Shown here: one piece after another, positions 37,901 through 50,131 of the stretch | Position numbering within the stretch: the stretch's first letter is position 1 | Layout of the letters: each line of letters starts with the position of its first letter | NCBI GenBank assembly: GCA_007449985.2 | Contig: VIIQ02000589.1 | Coordinates: forward strand, 1 to 64,000 | Reading direction: 5' to 3' | Length of the DNA: 64,000 nucleotides | DNA from: Desmodesmus armatus | Taxonomy: Eukaryota > Chlorophyta > Chlorophyceae > Sphaeropleales > Scenedesmaceae | The notes under the pieces: generated by a model | The model's input: the letters and a program-made list of their open reading frames with translations, nothing else | Told to the model about the DNA's origin: nothing | The model's database searches: none | Translations under genes and position numbers: made by a program

Positions 37901-40900
37901 GAACAAAGAACTGAGGATCAAGACTAAGCACCGTGACACATCATGCTGTTGCTGCACTCAGGAGTTGAAGGCTACAGGAGGGTCTGCCACCACGTGTGCT
38001 TACGATATCAACATGAATAATAAATTAAAAATACCAACATAACCTTAAATCAACATAAGACCCCTGTGGGTGTGGGCTCACCGCTGATGGATGTGTTGTG
38101 AATGTCCAGCCGCCGCAGCCCCACGAGCGCGCTGCAGCAACAAACAGGAGTGACAGTGGGAACAATGTATGTACGCGGTGAAGCAGAGGAACAGAAAATG
38201 AAGCAGACTGCAATCTGCTGGCCACATATGTGGGCAAATGGGAGCCTGATGCTAGAGGCGCAGTGGAACAACCTCATGCAGATAGAACACGCCATGCACC
38301 TGCTCCAGGCAGTGCCCATGCCTGGACCGACAAGGCATGGGGGTAGATACTTGAGCTAGCCCACCGGCTGTTTGAACTCGCCCACCGGCTGTTTGAACTC
38401 GCCCATCGGCTGTTTGAACTCGCCCATCGGCTGTTTGAACTAGCCCATCGGCTGTTTGAACTCGCCCATCGGCTGTTTGAACTAGCACATTGGCTGTTCG
38501 AACTACCACATCCGCTGTTTGAGCCGCAGGTGCTACAGCATATCATCACACAGTGAGCAGCTTACTCACTTCACGGATGGGAAGGTCCCATGCAGGCTGG
38601 TGTTGTTCTGCAGCTCCAAGATCAGCAGCTGTGAGTTGCTCACCAAGCCCTCGCTCAGCGTGCCAGACAGGCTGTTGTTGCCTGCAAATATACACAGCAG
38701 CACGACATCAGATCGATCCTCTAGATCAGCGCTTGCATGCAAGGCCATGCCACACACTCGTGCCATCCATGCCAGCATGGTTTTGGGCGAGGCAGAGCCA
38801 TGCCCTGTCCTTTGGCAAGTGCTTTCCCCGAGCCTTTGGCAAAGCAAGTGCCACCGCTTTATGGCGATGCATGGCCGCCACCTGCTTGCCTGGGGTGCAC
38901 AGTGAGAAGCATGATGGCAGCGAGCCCAGAATGTTGTGTAAGCCAAACAGCATTGACAAAGGAAACAGCCAAACAGTGTTGACCCAACAAAACAGCTGAT
39001 TATTGTGACCCTCACCTAGGTACACATTGATGAGGTTGTTGTTGGTCCCACAGTACTCTGATATGGTGCCCGTCAAGCTGCAGCACCACACAGCACCGCA
39101 CAGACAGAACATCCAGGAAAATATTTGTCAGGGCAACAACACACCAACCAACATCGCTCTCTGTGCAGTGCCAGAACCCTTGCAAGCTAGAAGGGCTTTG
39201 CCGCACACCCTGCCTCGGAAGCTCTGGCTTTGCAAGTCAGCAGTGTTTGCAGCCGACTGCTGCAAGACTCACTCATTGTTCCCCAAGTCAATGGTGTTCA
39301 GCATCGGCAGCTTCCATATGTCATCGATAATGCTGCCAGAGAACTTGTTGTTGGTGGCCCTGAGACCAATGAGCTGGCCATTTCTGATGTCCACAGGCAG
39401 ACTGCCAGTGAGCTGGTTGTCCTGTGGCCCAGCAGTGTAACACAAGACATAAAAGATGGGAATATGAGGCAAACAAGGTGCAAAAACAGCGCCAGGAGCA
39501 GGGTGCTACTACTCCAGTGCATTTGCGGTGTCAAAATCCTCACACAAATAAAAAAAACCTTGCAGCCAGGTTGTAGGCAGCCCATGCAACTTGCGCTCAT
39601 GTAGAGGGTTGCAAGTTTCACTGCCACACACATGTGCGACAGCAGTACACCCCTGCCACCTGCAGCCATGCACCATGCGTTCATGCGTTCATGTGCTGTT
39701 GGTGTGCAGGGCCTACCGTGAGGTCCAGCAGCAGTAGCTGCTTGCAAGGTGTCAGGTCCACGGAGCCATTAAATAGGTTGGCACGTACAATCAACACCTG
39801 CGCAGACGAACGACAACGCCTAGGCCTCGAAGGGAAGAGGACAGAAAGTCACGGCCCGCGCCATGACCTGCGGGACCAGCACCCCACACTGTTGAAAGGC
39901 AGCAGTGAAGTTAAGATGCCGTACGTGTAGTACGCCGCCGCCTACGGCTTCAATGCATGGAGATGCATCACTACTGGCATCTTGGTAGTGCGGCTGCTGC
40001 CGTCCCTCCAACAAAATGGGGCGCACACCTTACAATGAACAAAGTACAAGTTGCAAGCCATGAGTGAGCCAGAGGCTGGAGGACTCAACGTGGTACTTTA
40101 AATGCAGTTGGGCCTCAGGGTCCTGCCCTACCTGCAGGGGGTCTGTGGGCCTGATGCAGAAGCTGGCGTTGAGGTCGCCTGACAACTTGTTGAAGCTGAG
40201 GAACACGTGCTTGAGGTTGGGCAACCGGGTGATGGAGGTGGGGAGTGTGCCTGTCAGGTCTGTCAAGGTGTACAGCAAGCATACAACCAGCAGTATCTTT
40301 GACTTTGAGAAAGAAGTTCTGTGTGTGAGTGGTTCCTTCCGGCCAGGGGGGAAAGTGCATAGATGTTGACAAGGGCGACCTTGCTAGAAGGATCCAACAT
40401 CCTGGCATGTGCAGACTGCTGCGAGGCAGAATTATCTAGTCAAACCACTGCCGTTGGCTACAGGCTCTTGGCGACTGTGAGCCCCTTTCTCTACCAGACC
40501 ACATGCGGCAAGCTGAGCACCCAACTAATTGTTCACAGCTGCTGCTGCTGATGACCAAATGATACCTCTGCCTGGCCTCACTTACTGTTGAAATTCAGGT
40601 TGATGGTGGTGATGTTCTCTCCCAGCTCAGATATCCGCTCAGGGATGGTGCCAGAAAGGGTGTTGCTGCAGAGAGGGCAAACACGTGCAAGCAGTTTGCT
40701 TCAAATTCAAGTTGGACAACTGGTGACCGACTGCAACCCCACAACCTGGCACAGGAGCAGGCTGAGTTTGCTGATGTGTGCGCGACGACAATGTATAAGG
40801 CATATGTCTTACAGCATAGACTGAGAGCACAACCTGACACATCAATCCAACCAACACCAGCCAGGTGGGCCTAGAACCCGCCCAGTGCGCTGTCACTGCT

Positions 40901-41427
40901 GGTCCCTACCTGCTGAGGTCGATTGCTTGCAGCCCATACCCCGTCAAGACCTTCAGTGCGTCTATCACACCGTCGGACAGGCTCCCACCCAACTTCTGCA
41001 TCGTCAGGTCGAGCTTCCATACAGCGGCAGGTGGTATGATGCTGATGGGCCCCTTGCACACCTCATGCTCCACATCGCTGTATCTGCAATCCTTGACACG
41101 CTCAGGAAAGGTATCGTGTTCGTTGTGGCAACACAGCACCCCAGGCCAAGCACAGTAGGCAGGGACAGCATGGCAGTGGGGAGTGCATAGGCTGAGGGCT
41201 GTGCTGTTGCGTCCGTGCCACCCAATGCCGCCTCCGCCGTGCAGGTCTGCATGCAGCTGCAACAGGGCTGTGCCGATGGCTTGCTGACAGTTTTCATCAC
41301 ATCCACCTGCTGGCTGGGGCACAGGGGGACATGGATAGGATGTCACTGATGCAGCTGCTGCTGTGGAAACAGCAAGGGCGCCCAGCAGAGCCCAAAGCAG
41401 CACTGGCTGGCGTAACGCCCTGAACAT
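27046..41427 (-). CDS. LRR receptor-like class III nucleotide cyclase with two catalytic domains
   Basis: A multi-exon gene of about 14.4 kb starting at ATG 41427. First comes a signal peptide (LLWALLGALAVSTAAAA) and a Cys-rich cap. Leucine-rich repeats follow, scattered over short exons (41427-37550; e.g. LTGTLPTSITRLPNLKHVFL, DNQLTGSLPVDI). Then comes a membrane segment near 35820-35890 (AAIAVAAFLFFLIVVGSL) and catalytic domain C1 (35800-33300): ISLVVTDIEGYS, EQEGDSFTIAF, RVRMGVVTGEV, DFGNGGQTILDE. A Gln/Ser-rich linker leads to domain C2 (31400-28550): VTMVFMAVEGPEQL, VQEGDMKFMVAF, FRGPRIKMGV, ADYHGQSINMAARFMD. The tail is low-complexity. It would make cAMP or cGMP after sensing an extracellular cue. 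C1 keeps both metal Asp residues but lacks the Asn/Arg pair; C2 has lost the first metal Asp and keeps Asn/Arg. Many exon borders are approximate, and two genes in tandem are not excluded. Confidence 0.85.
28441..28495. repeat. AT-only simple-sequence patch in a cyclase intron
   Basis: About 50 bp of nearly pure A/T (tatttatatattatat...) in the intron before the last cyclase exon, against GC-rich surroundings. Its position about 60 bases upstream of an exon edge on the + strand suggests simple intronic repeat. Confidence 0.6.
38351..38525. repeat. 21-bp minisatellite in a cyclase intron
   Basis: Eight near-perfect copies of a 21-bp unit (tttgaactcgcccatcggctg) plus a partial copy. Copies vary mainly at c/a and c/t positions. 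It falls between two LRR exons (around 38080-38130 and 38570-38690), so it should be intronic. Confidence 0.9.
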
Positions 41428-41832
41428 TATAAATCATAGCAGTGTGCGCCCATAGCGGCCCGAGACAATGCAGCAACAACGGCCCGAGACAATGCAGATC
41501 ATTGCCTTGGCGGATGATTGATCAAAATGCAGCAAGATGTGTTTGGGAAACTTCAACGTGTAAATTGAAAGGGCAGTTGAGTGACGCGATGAATATATTG
41601 CGCTGGGGCCAAAACATTGGACACCGACCTGAACTCGTTACAAACCAGCGATCAGCAGCCAATGTCCCCGTCAACCGTCGTATGGCGCACGACCCCATGT
41701 GCCCTGCATGTCCAACAACTACCTGGCCATGAAGCATGGGTCTCATGGTCACCCGGGCACAAAAGCCCTTGGGTTGGGCAACAAGCTATGAAACAGCGGT
41801 GTTACACACACACACAACCTAGCCGAACCCCT
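41428..41832. other. Short spacer between PP2A-A 3' end and cyclase 5' end
   Basis: Both genes are on the minus strand. The ~400 bases contain the cyclase promoter/5' UTR and the PP2A-A 3' UTR. A small local repeat (acaatgcag after cggcccgag) occurs twice near 41457-41494. No gene is seen. Confidence 0.5.
41802..41806 (-). terminator. TGTAA poly(A)-like signal for PP2A-A
   Basis: Read as ttaca on the plus strand, it lies about 27 bases downstream of the PP2A-A stop codon. Confidence 0.45.
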
Positions 41833-44800
41833 TCACTGCATCTGCACATTGTCACAGGCATATAGCGCCTGGCGTGCATAGAACTGCACGTCTACATCAG
41901 AGTCCTCTGCCAGGTCTGTCAGGCAAGGCTTGATGGTGGCCTGGATGACGCTGTTGTCAACCAGGGGCACCACGCGCTCCAACACCTGCGACACACAGCA
42001 CCAGCAGCAAGAAGCTGCCTCATTTCCCAGTCGGGCTGGCTTGCAGGTGGAGGGCGATGCAGCACTGAAGTTGTGATGAAAGCCACCGCAGCCGCATCAT
42101 GCAATTGGATGCAGGCACGCCACGCAGTCAACGAGTGTGCTCATAGTGTGTCTCAACAAAGATGCTGCCTGCCAATACATCTCCGCAACACGTCGGGCAC
42201 TTCACTGGCCCACCTTGGCGACGTTGAACTTGACGTTGGGCACGCGGTCCTTTGCGCACTGCACCAGCACCGGCAGCATGGTGCCTACAAAGACCTCCTG
42301 GCTGACATAGTTGGCCAGGCTGCTGATGGCCACCAGCACCGTCATGCGGTACAGGTAGTGGGGGTTCTTCACCATTGCCAGCACCTGGGGGACCAGGTGC
42401 TCCTTCGCCCACTCAGGACCAAACTCCTGCACGACGATGGCAGCAAGGCATTCACATTGTCAGCTGTCTGCATCTGTTCAGCTATCCGCAACTAGTATGC
42501 AAGCACTTGCAGTTGCAAACAACCGACAAGGAGGAGTTGCTGCTCAAAAAGCTAACCAAGGTGAAGGGCTGGCTTGTTCAGCCAGTGTGCTGGGTGCTTG
42601 TGCCCCAGTTGGTGCCTGCGCAGCAGCACCCACCTGCGCAATCTTCTGCAGCGTCTTGGTGGCTGCCTCCCTGATGCTGGCCACCTGGTCCTCAAGCCAC
42701 CGCATGCACTGAGGGCCCAGCTTTTCCTGCAGCACACACAGTGAAAACACAGCACACATGGGGCCAAAGCACACAATGACAATACAGCCACACTTGCTGG
42801 AAAACAACCACACAGCTCAGCCTGAACAGCAGCATGTGGCAAGGTGTGCCGTCGCTGGGAAGTGCGCAGACCGCCATCTGACCCTGTGACATAAGTGGAT
42901 GGAGACCGACATGACCAACAGCAGGTAGCTTCAGTGCGGCCTGAGCCAACCTGAAGGACAGGGCAGCTGAGGACACTGCTTGCAATAGCCCCAGTTGTGC
43001 AACACCTCACCTGGAAGAACTCTGCGCCCAGCTGGTTGGCCAGCAGAGGGATGTGCTCCAGGATGGCTAGCCGCACACGCCAGTGCTTGTCCTCTGCTAG
43101 CTCCTCAATCGCCGGCAGCAAGCTCTGCGCCAGCAGCTCAATGCCGATGACCTGGTTCACCTGCGCAGCAGATGGCCAGTGGCGGGAACAACTCAAGAAC
43201 AGGGCCAAGGCCAAGCAGGCGTCAAGAAAAACACGCACGCATTCGACAAACTTGCACCATATGCTTTGACGTAGCGCTCGTTTGTGTGACAACACACAAC
43301 TGGCATATGTGGGGGCCTTGTTCGTTTCGGGACTTGCTCTGCGCAGCACCAGACAAGCACCCCTCTCACCTGGTCCAGTTTGCTGATGACATTCAGCCGC
43401 ACGTCAGGGTACGGGTCCCGCAGCAGGTTGAGGAACACGGGCACCAGGTGCTCAATGGTTGGCTGCTTGCCCAGCTGCGGCGCCAACTCCATGACCACGC
43501 CTGCTAGTGCTGCCCGGACAAACTGACTGCTGTCGTTGGCCAGCTCCTTGACACGGGGCACCACCTGCAGTAACGTAGGGTGCACAGGGCCGCACAGAGG
43601 TCAGGGCACAGGTGACTCAACACCACAAACAGAGCTGCTGTTGTACACCATGCCTGCAACTGAAGCGCAACAGCAAAACTCTGCACAACATGCCACGCAC
43701 AGCGCCAAGCACGCCCTTGCACTTTGACAACACTGGGTACCAGGCAATCCCAGTAACAAAACAGGTATATCCCTGGACACCAACAGCGACCACGAAGCCC
43801 AGCCGTCCCTGCACATGCTGCGCTCACCCCTAATCAACGGGGCCCTGATCAGCCTACCTGTGTCACAATGAGCTGTGGTGTGAGCATGCGTGAGAAGGCT
43901 GACACCTTGCCAGCTGCTGCAATGCGCACTTCAGCCTCCGTGTCCTCCAGCAGCTTGGTGTAGGCGGGCACCAGCTCAGCACGCGTCATCTCTGGGCCCA
44001 GTGCCTCGCACAGGGGCACCATCTGCGCGGCTACGTTGTACCGCACACGCCACGACTTGTCCTGCAGCACACAGCAGGGCATTGATGGTCGGTGGGGAGC
44101 GCTGTTGGCCAGCAACTCCTCCCATCACAATCCCTACAACAGCTGTCAACAAAATAGAGTCAAAGCTGGTTTATTCACTGAAGGCAGCAGCCGTTCTCTG
44201 GCGCCCTACGTGCTCTGCGCAAGCCCCAGGAGCCTCACCTGTGCAAACTTCTGCACCACAGGCAGCAGGCTGCTTGCGCAGTCCTCCTTGGACAGAGCCG
44301 CTGCAAATGCCCCGCAGCTCTCCACTGCCAGCAGCCGCACAGAGTCCTGGTCTGCAGCAGCAAAGCATTGGGTACACCCAGACACATGAGCAGGTTCGCA
44401 AGCCCACAACTGCCTCAAGCACTGGTGCCTTGCTGTGCCCTTCCTGCTTGTGGTTGCTGCTCTTGCGCCTGGCCACCAGCATTTACTTGCCTGCCAGCTG
44501 CAATGTTCAGTACATGCAGCAAATTCCAATTGCGAATGCACGTTGGGTTGGCGCTGCTGTGCTGTCCGTCCTGCACTGACATACTGCTGTTGATCGCCAA
44601 CCCAACAGCTCCTGTGCTGAGGCTGCAACTGCCAGTGCCGGCACTGCACTCGCATGACAACATGCTGCCAGCTAGCGACAGCAACCCGCTGCTTACCATC
44701 TTGTGTGAGGTCTGTGAACAGCGGCAGCAGCTCCCTGCTGACTGCGTCCCGCTCCATGACTGCTGCGTATGGACCCAGCTTTTGAGCTGCTGCTCGCCGC

Positions 44801-45749
44801 ACCATGGGTGTCTCATCGTGGCACAGCTGCCCATACAGCTGCCGCAGCTCCTGGCGCTGCGTGGCTGAGCACCTGGGGTAGGCGACTGCAAAGAGGCCGC
44901 AAGCTGAGACCCTTGATGTGAACCACTCCCCTTGCGCGAGCCGCTGCAGGAAGGGACAATGCACAGGACATGCAGCACAACGCGACAAAATGCTTTGGGG
45001 GAGGGTGTGAGGGAGCCCTCCTGTGCAGGATAAGTGTGGGAGTGTGGGTGGCAACGGACGTGTGTGCCAACACAAGTGCAGGTAGTAGGGCTGCCTGGTG
45101 CAGTCAGCACCAAGGTGCTGACAGGTGCAGCTCTGTGACGGCCACCCGCTGTGCTGGGCCCCTGATGGTGCAGCACCCACGTACCTTGATGAGGGGGACA
45201 AAGTGGTCTTGTATGCTGTTGTTGGGCAGCTGCTCCCCAACCTTGCAGAGTGACTCTACTGCCTTGTCCCTGACAACTGTCTCCTCCACCTGAGAGAGCT
45301 GCTCCAGCGGCTGCAGCAGTGCATAGGCGAAGTTTGGGCCTCCTACATAAGGCACAAACTTGCCCAGCTCCTCTGCCATGGCCAGCAACACCTCATCCTC
45401 ATCATCATTGTTTTCCACCAGGAAGGGCAGCAGCTCAGAGCGGGTACGTTCCTCCCCAAGAGCCAAGGCAATGGTGGACAGACGCTGAATGGAGTTCAGG
45501 CGCCTCAAGGCATCGTCGTTCTTCAGCTCATCACTGCGCAGAGCACAACAACCAAAAAGCCTCAGCGATCAGGTCTGACCCTGCTGACAGCAGCCCAGGG
45601 CCGAGCTGCTGCTTAGAAAGCATCTAGGTGCTAGAAATCATGTCGTGTGACATGATCAACGCGTCTGCAGCCCAGACGGCAACACTGGGCATCAAAACTG
45701 CTTACATGAGAATGGCTATGGGCAGCAGCTGGTCCTCAGTGCTGGCCAT
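41833..45749 (-). CDS. Protein phosphatase 2A scaffold subunit A (PR65)
   Basis: About a dozen exons on the minus strand, from ATG 45749 to TGA 41833-41835. Exon 1 (45749-45706) and exon 2 (from 45533) join in phase to give [20 protein letters not shown]. This is followed by [39 protein letters not shown] and [14 protein letters not shown], which are diagnostic of PR65. Later exons repeat the HEAT pattern (e.g. [52 protein letters not shown]) and the protein ends [14 protein letters not shown]. The subunit is a horseshoe of 15 HEAT repeats that holds the catalytic C and regulatory B subunits of PP2A in cytosol and nucleus. Length and ends match the family. No breaks are seen; inner exon borders are approximate. 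Confidence 0.93.
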
Positions 45750-46020
45750 GCTGCCCTCCAGCAAGTATGTGACGTCTACAAGTCTACGGTGCAACGATGC
45801 TGCCAGCTAAGCCGTACTGGCCATGTTTGGCAAACAAAACCGAAGCCAGAGCAGCACAACCGTGTCACAGCCAAGTCCAATCGGGTTGGAATGGAAAAGT
45901 GGAAATCACAAGTTTCCAGCGTCAGCTGCACGTGTGTGACTGTGTTCAACACACAGGGGTACAAGGGCAAGGGCATAGTGATCTGTTCAAGGACCGAAGT
46001 GCCTTCCACCAAAGGGTAGT
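45750..46020. other. Short divergent region between PP2A-A and the J-protein gene
   Basis: Only about 270 bases separate the two opposed start codons, so a shared bidirectional promoter is likely. If the J protein starts at a later ATG (for example near 46276), the region is correspondingly longer. Confidence 0.45.
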
Positions 46021-49005
46021 ATGGGTGCACACACCAAATCAAATCTGTCACACCACCTGGAGATATTGGATGATGTGTTGCTGACCCAGTGGGCAGCATT
46101 GTGGTGCACCACACTCCCGGCACTGCCAGTCAAGTGTCAACATAGCCCAGATTGCACAGCAAAGCACAGAAAGCCCTTCAAGAAAGCCGTCTTTGGTCTT
46201 ACAGCATGCATCCCGTCAGGCAGCCAATGCAGCGATGCAGGACCCCATTGGCCAGGACGCTGCGCCTCTGCTGCCATGCCTCTCGTGAGCATCACTGGTG
46301 TGGCTGCGCACTGCTCTGCGCCCTGTGGCCCTGACCCAGCAGCTTCCGTATTGAAACCAACAACACGAGCATGTCTGGCCATTGGTGCCCGAGGGGGCCA
46401 GCTTGACACAGCCTGGCTCATGTGGGGTGTGGGGTGCATGCATGCAGGCTGCCACTACGAGGTCCTGGAGGTTCAGCTGACTGCCTCTACCTCAGAGATC
46501 AAGACAGCCTTTAGGAAAAAAGCTAAAAGTCTGCACCCAGACGTCAACACCGCAGTAAGTGTCCCTGCCTGCTGTGCTGTGCTGATCACTGGCTGCCACT
46601 TTCAAGCCACACAGGCTGGCAAGATTGTGCCATGCTAGGCAGAAGACAGCAAGTAGGGCTGGTACAGCATACAATCTCGGCCTTGCATAGCCTGTTGCAG
46701 AGGCCAGTCACAGAATGACATGCACTTTATCAGCATATCAACATATTTACATCAGTACGCTGTCCTTACTTCGTTGGCATGGATCGTCCTGCCCCTCAAC
46801 TGCCTGCAGCCCAATGCCACTGAGCTGTTCAAGAGCGTGAAGGAGGCCTACGAAGTGCTGTCTGACCCTCAGCAGCGTGCAGCCTACAACAAGCAGCGGC
46901 TGCAGGTGTGCAGCAGTCGTTCAGCAGCCTTGGTTACACGGGCGATGTCACCATGACAAGCAGGATGCCACCTGGTGAATCAGTTTGTGCAGTATGTGGA
47001 GTGTACCTCTGGGCTGTGCTGGCACGTATGTTATGGTCCATGTATGCCAGCTGGTCACAAAGCTCATTGCAAGCCACGTCTGATGATGGGCCATGCACCG
47101 ATTTTTGCAGGTTCAGTCCCAGTACACACGCAGCAGCCGCTACACCCGCACCACCTCTAGCCCTTCTGGCAGCACCATGGACTACGTGGTGTACGACAAC
47201 ACCGATGAGGTGAGCAATTGATTGCTGGTATGTGTGACCCCAATCGGCAGCTGAGTGACACTCTTGGTGCCCGCTGCACTAGGAATCTGACTGCCTCAGA
47301 AGCAAAATAAATGCAGATGACAAAAGCCTGGATTAGGGTCTCTGTGCTGTTTGGAGCACACACCAGCATGGTTGGTGCATGGTGCCCTGGGGGGCTCCGT
47401 CACAACTACACAGGCCCATCCAAAGGGAGGTTCATTGACAACACACCCACACAGTCAGTCAAAAAATTTCAGTAATGGCCCGTTTGGGGAGGCAACAAAA
47501 GGCTCATTGGGCAGTCAGTGCCCCCAATCTCACGGTGTGCCCTTCCATGTCAACAGGTAGATGAGACCTTTGAGGAGGCAGCAGAAGCAGGGTTCTGGGG
47601 CTGGTATTCCAAATCAGGCTCGTGGCAGAGCAGTTGGGAGTCCAACAGGAAAAAGCGCAAGGCAAAGCAGGCAGAACGGCAGCACGCCCAACAGCAGCAG
47701 CAGCAGCAGCAACCGCGAGCACAGCAGGCCAGCAGGCAACAACATGGTCAACGGCAGCAGCAGCAACAGCAGCAGCAGCAGCAGCAGCAGCGGTCACAGC
47801 AGCAGCATTCGCGGCAGCGGCATCGGAATCAAAGGCAGCAGCAGTACCAAAGCCAGCAGCAGCGGCAGCAGCTGTATGCAACAGCACAGCAGCTATTGTC
47901 GCAGCTGGATACTGCAAGGGTCACATTGGTGCGCCAAATCTTTGGTGCCAACATGGAGAAACTGGAAAGTATAGAGGTGAGCGCAGGAGGCTTTGGCGCC
48001 TAAACTGCCGGTGCAGGCATGCCTAAAGCCCGTCAGGACAATTTTGCGCTGTATGGACCCTGTTTGAAAGTCACCTCACTGCCGGGTTGCTTGCCAGGCG
48101 TGCTTATTGCAACCATTGGTGGTGGAGGGAGCTGTACATGCCCTGGAGGCTTAAATTGCCGTGCTGAGAGCTGAAGCTACTGCATGTTGCATGGTGACTG
48201 TGCTGGGTGATGCACACTGCATCTACACGAGTCTTCATCAACCAACATAACTTGAATTGTGCCACAGGAGCTTGTGGAAGTGCTCGAAAGCCTGGAGCTG
48301 CTACAGCAGCAGGGCATCAGCTTGGATGGCATCGCACCTGGTGGAGCAGCATACAACACCGGCAGCAGCAGTGGCAGCAATGGCAGCAGGGCTGGTGCTG
48401 CTGCAGGCAGAGGGGCCCGCCCCAGCAGCACAGCCAGCCGTACAAGCCAGGGTGCCAGCCGCAGCCGCAGCAGCACCCGCAGCAGCAGCAGGACGGCGGG
48501 TGCGAGGAGCAGCAATGGCCCATGGGCGGGTGGCAGCAGGACGTACGGCCGGCACTTGCCCCGCTTTGACGAGCTCACAGCAGAGGAGCTGTACGAGCTG
48601 ATCAACAGCAAGAGCGACCGCAAGGCAGCAAAGGCAGCAAGGGCTTGGGTGCAGGAGATGCTAGCAGCAGACCGCATGCACCCAGGTATCGCCGGCAGCC
48701 TGGCCTTCCTGCTGGCGACTGATTACATTATGGGTGACGTTGAGCAGCCGGACCCTCGAGATTGGGTGTTTGGGGAGATGTTTGATCCTGAGAGTGAGCG
48801 GTACAGGGGTAGAGCTAGGGCAGGGTCGGCTTATGACTATGTGAAGTATGCGGATGGTGGCAGCGACAGTGAAAATGATGGCAGCGGCAGTGGTGACGAT
48901 GGGGATGGCTGGATAGGGGTGGATGAGCTGCTGTCAGCCTTTGACAGCTGGGAGGTCGCAGATGATGATAATGATGATGTGGACGATAGTGACAGCGACT
49001 GGTAG
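46021..49005 (+). CDS. J-domain (DnaJ-like) co-chaperone with poly-Gln tract
   Basis: Five exons join in phase 0: 46021-46554, 46810-46905, 47111-47209, 47557-47976, 48268-49005, giving up to 628 residues. The J domain spans exons 1-2: CHYEVLEVQLTASTSEIKTA, the HPD motif in LHPDVNTA, then FKSVKEAYEVLSDPQQRAAYN. It would stimulate Hsp70 ATPase. There are no Gly/Phe or zinc-finger regions, so it is a class III J protein. Exon 4 has a WGWYSKSG motif and a long Gln-rich tract (about 47690-47860). Exon 5 is Ser/Arg-rich, then a helical segment (FDELTAEELYELINS) and an acidic Asp/Ser tail. The first ~140 residues are Ala/Cys-rich and could be an organelle transit peptide or misassigned 5' UTR. TGTAA occurs at 49446. 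Confidence 0.87.
47690..47860 (+). repeat. CAG/CAA tract encoding poly-Gln in the J protein
   Basis: Two runs of CAG/CAA codons (about 47692-47712 and 47752-47790) and Gln-rich flanks encode more than 40 Gln. Such tracts are common in this alga's proteins (the cyclase has one near 28870-28905). Confidence 0.8.
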
Positions 49006-50131
49006 TATAGTAGGCACCGCAGTACGGTTGTTGTACATCATGCGCCCAGGTTGGACTGGGAATTTTTGCTGTATCTTGTTCAGCTCAATGTTGTGTATCA
49101 TATAGGGCTTGTACATCACGGCCAGCAGAAGGTTCACTGCAGCTATTTGAGCTGTGTGGCTGTGCATCTCACTGCCCTTTTTTGGGGCTGGATCAGGCTG
49201 GATTCTGGCTGGATTTATGGTTTTCGCCCTGCCAGGTCTGGTACCTTGTACGCGTGGGAGTTGAAACCGACCACATGCTGCTCTGTCCCTGCAGTGATTT
49301 ATTGGTTGCTTGCTGGCTGCCTGCGGCATTTCGTCCCATGTGTGAGGTGTGGATGATGCGCTTGTATGCGTTGGTGATGGGCATGTTTTTCATGCACTGT
49401 ATCAATGCATGGGCTCTTCCACCAGCCCGTGCGTTCCTGTGTGAATGTAAGGAGCAGCTTCGGGGCTTGTCTTGCGGCGGCGCTCAGATTATCAGAGAGA
49501 GCCAGGTCACCATGTTCTCAAACGGTACAGCAAACCACATTATAGTAGTTTGCTTTAGTTGGAGGCACCAACAGGTTGGAAGTGGCTTGCACGCCTTGCC
49601 AGCCTGGAGAGGGGGGGGGGGGGGTGATGCCATCAGGCACAGCCCTCATCCAGCATATGAGTGTCCCAGAAACACTCTATGGAGCACAGGGCGTTAAAAA
49701 ATCGTGAGTTGGCACTGGCAAGTTCGCAAGGGTCCCCCCAAGTGGGCAGGTTTCAAACTGGCCGTTGACAACGGTCGGTAGAGACACGACGAGAGTCCAG
49801 CTGCCCGGTCGTGTCTCACCTCAAGATGAGACATGTGTCACTGAGTCAGTTGTGGAACAAGACAGCCACACTCATTCTGGCTGAACTCGATGCTCTTCTG
49901 CGCAGCAGCATCAGTGCTGAAGGACACCAGACTTGAGTGATTCTGGTGTTGCTTTACCGGATCAAGCTTCGCTGCTCGTACAGCTCGTTGTGGTTGCAAC
50001 AGTGTCACAACATCACAACAGCACCAGCAGTTCCCAAACCACAACATCCTGCAAACATGGCACACAGGAAAAGCCCAAATGCAGGCAGTTTTATATTACT
50101 CAGAGCTTCCTTGTAGCTACCTGTGCCCTAG
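49006..50131. other. Intergenic region with a poly-G run
   Basis: About 1.1 kb with no supported gene. It contains TGTAA at 49446-49450 (candidate poly(A) signal of the J-protein gene) and a run of about 14 G near 49610-49624, a likely slippage or sequencing-error site. The right part should hold the promoter of the coiled-coil gene. Confidence 0.5.
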
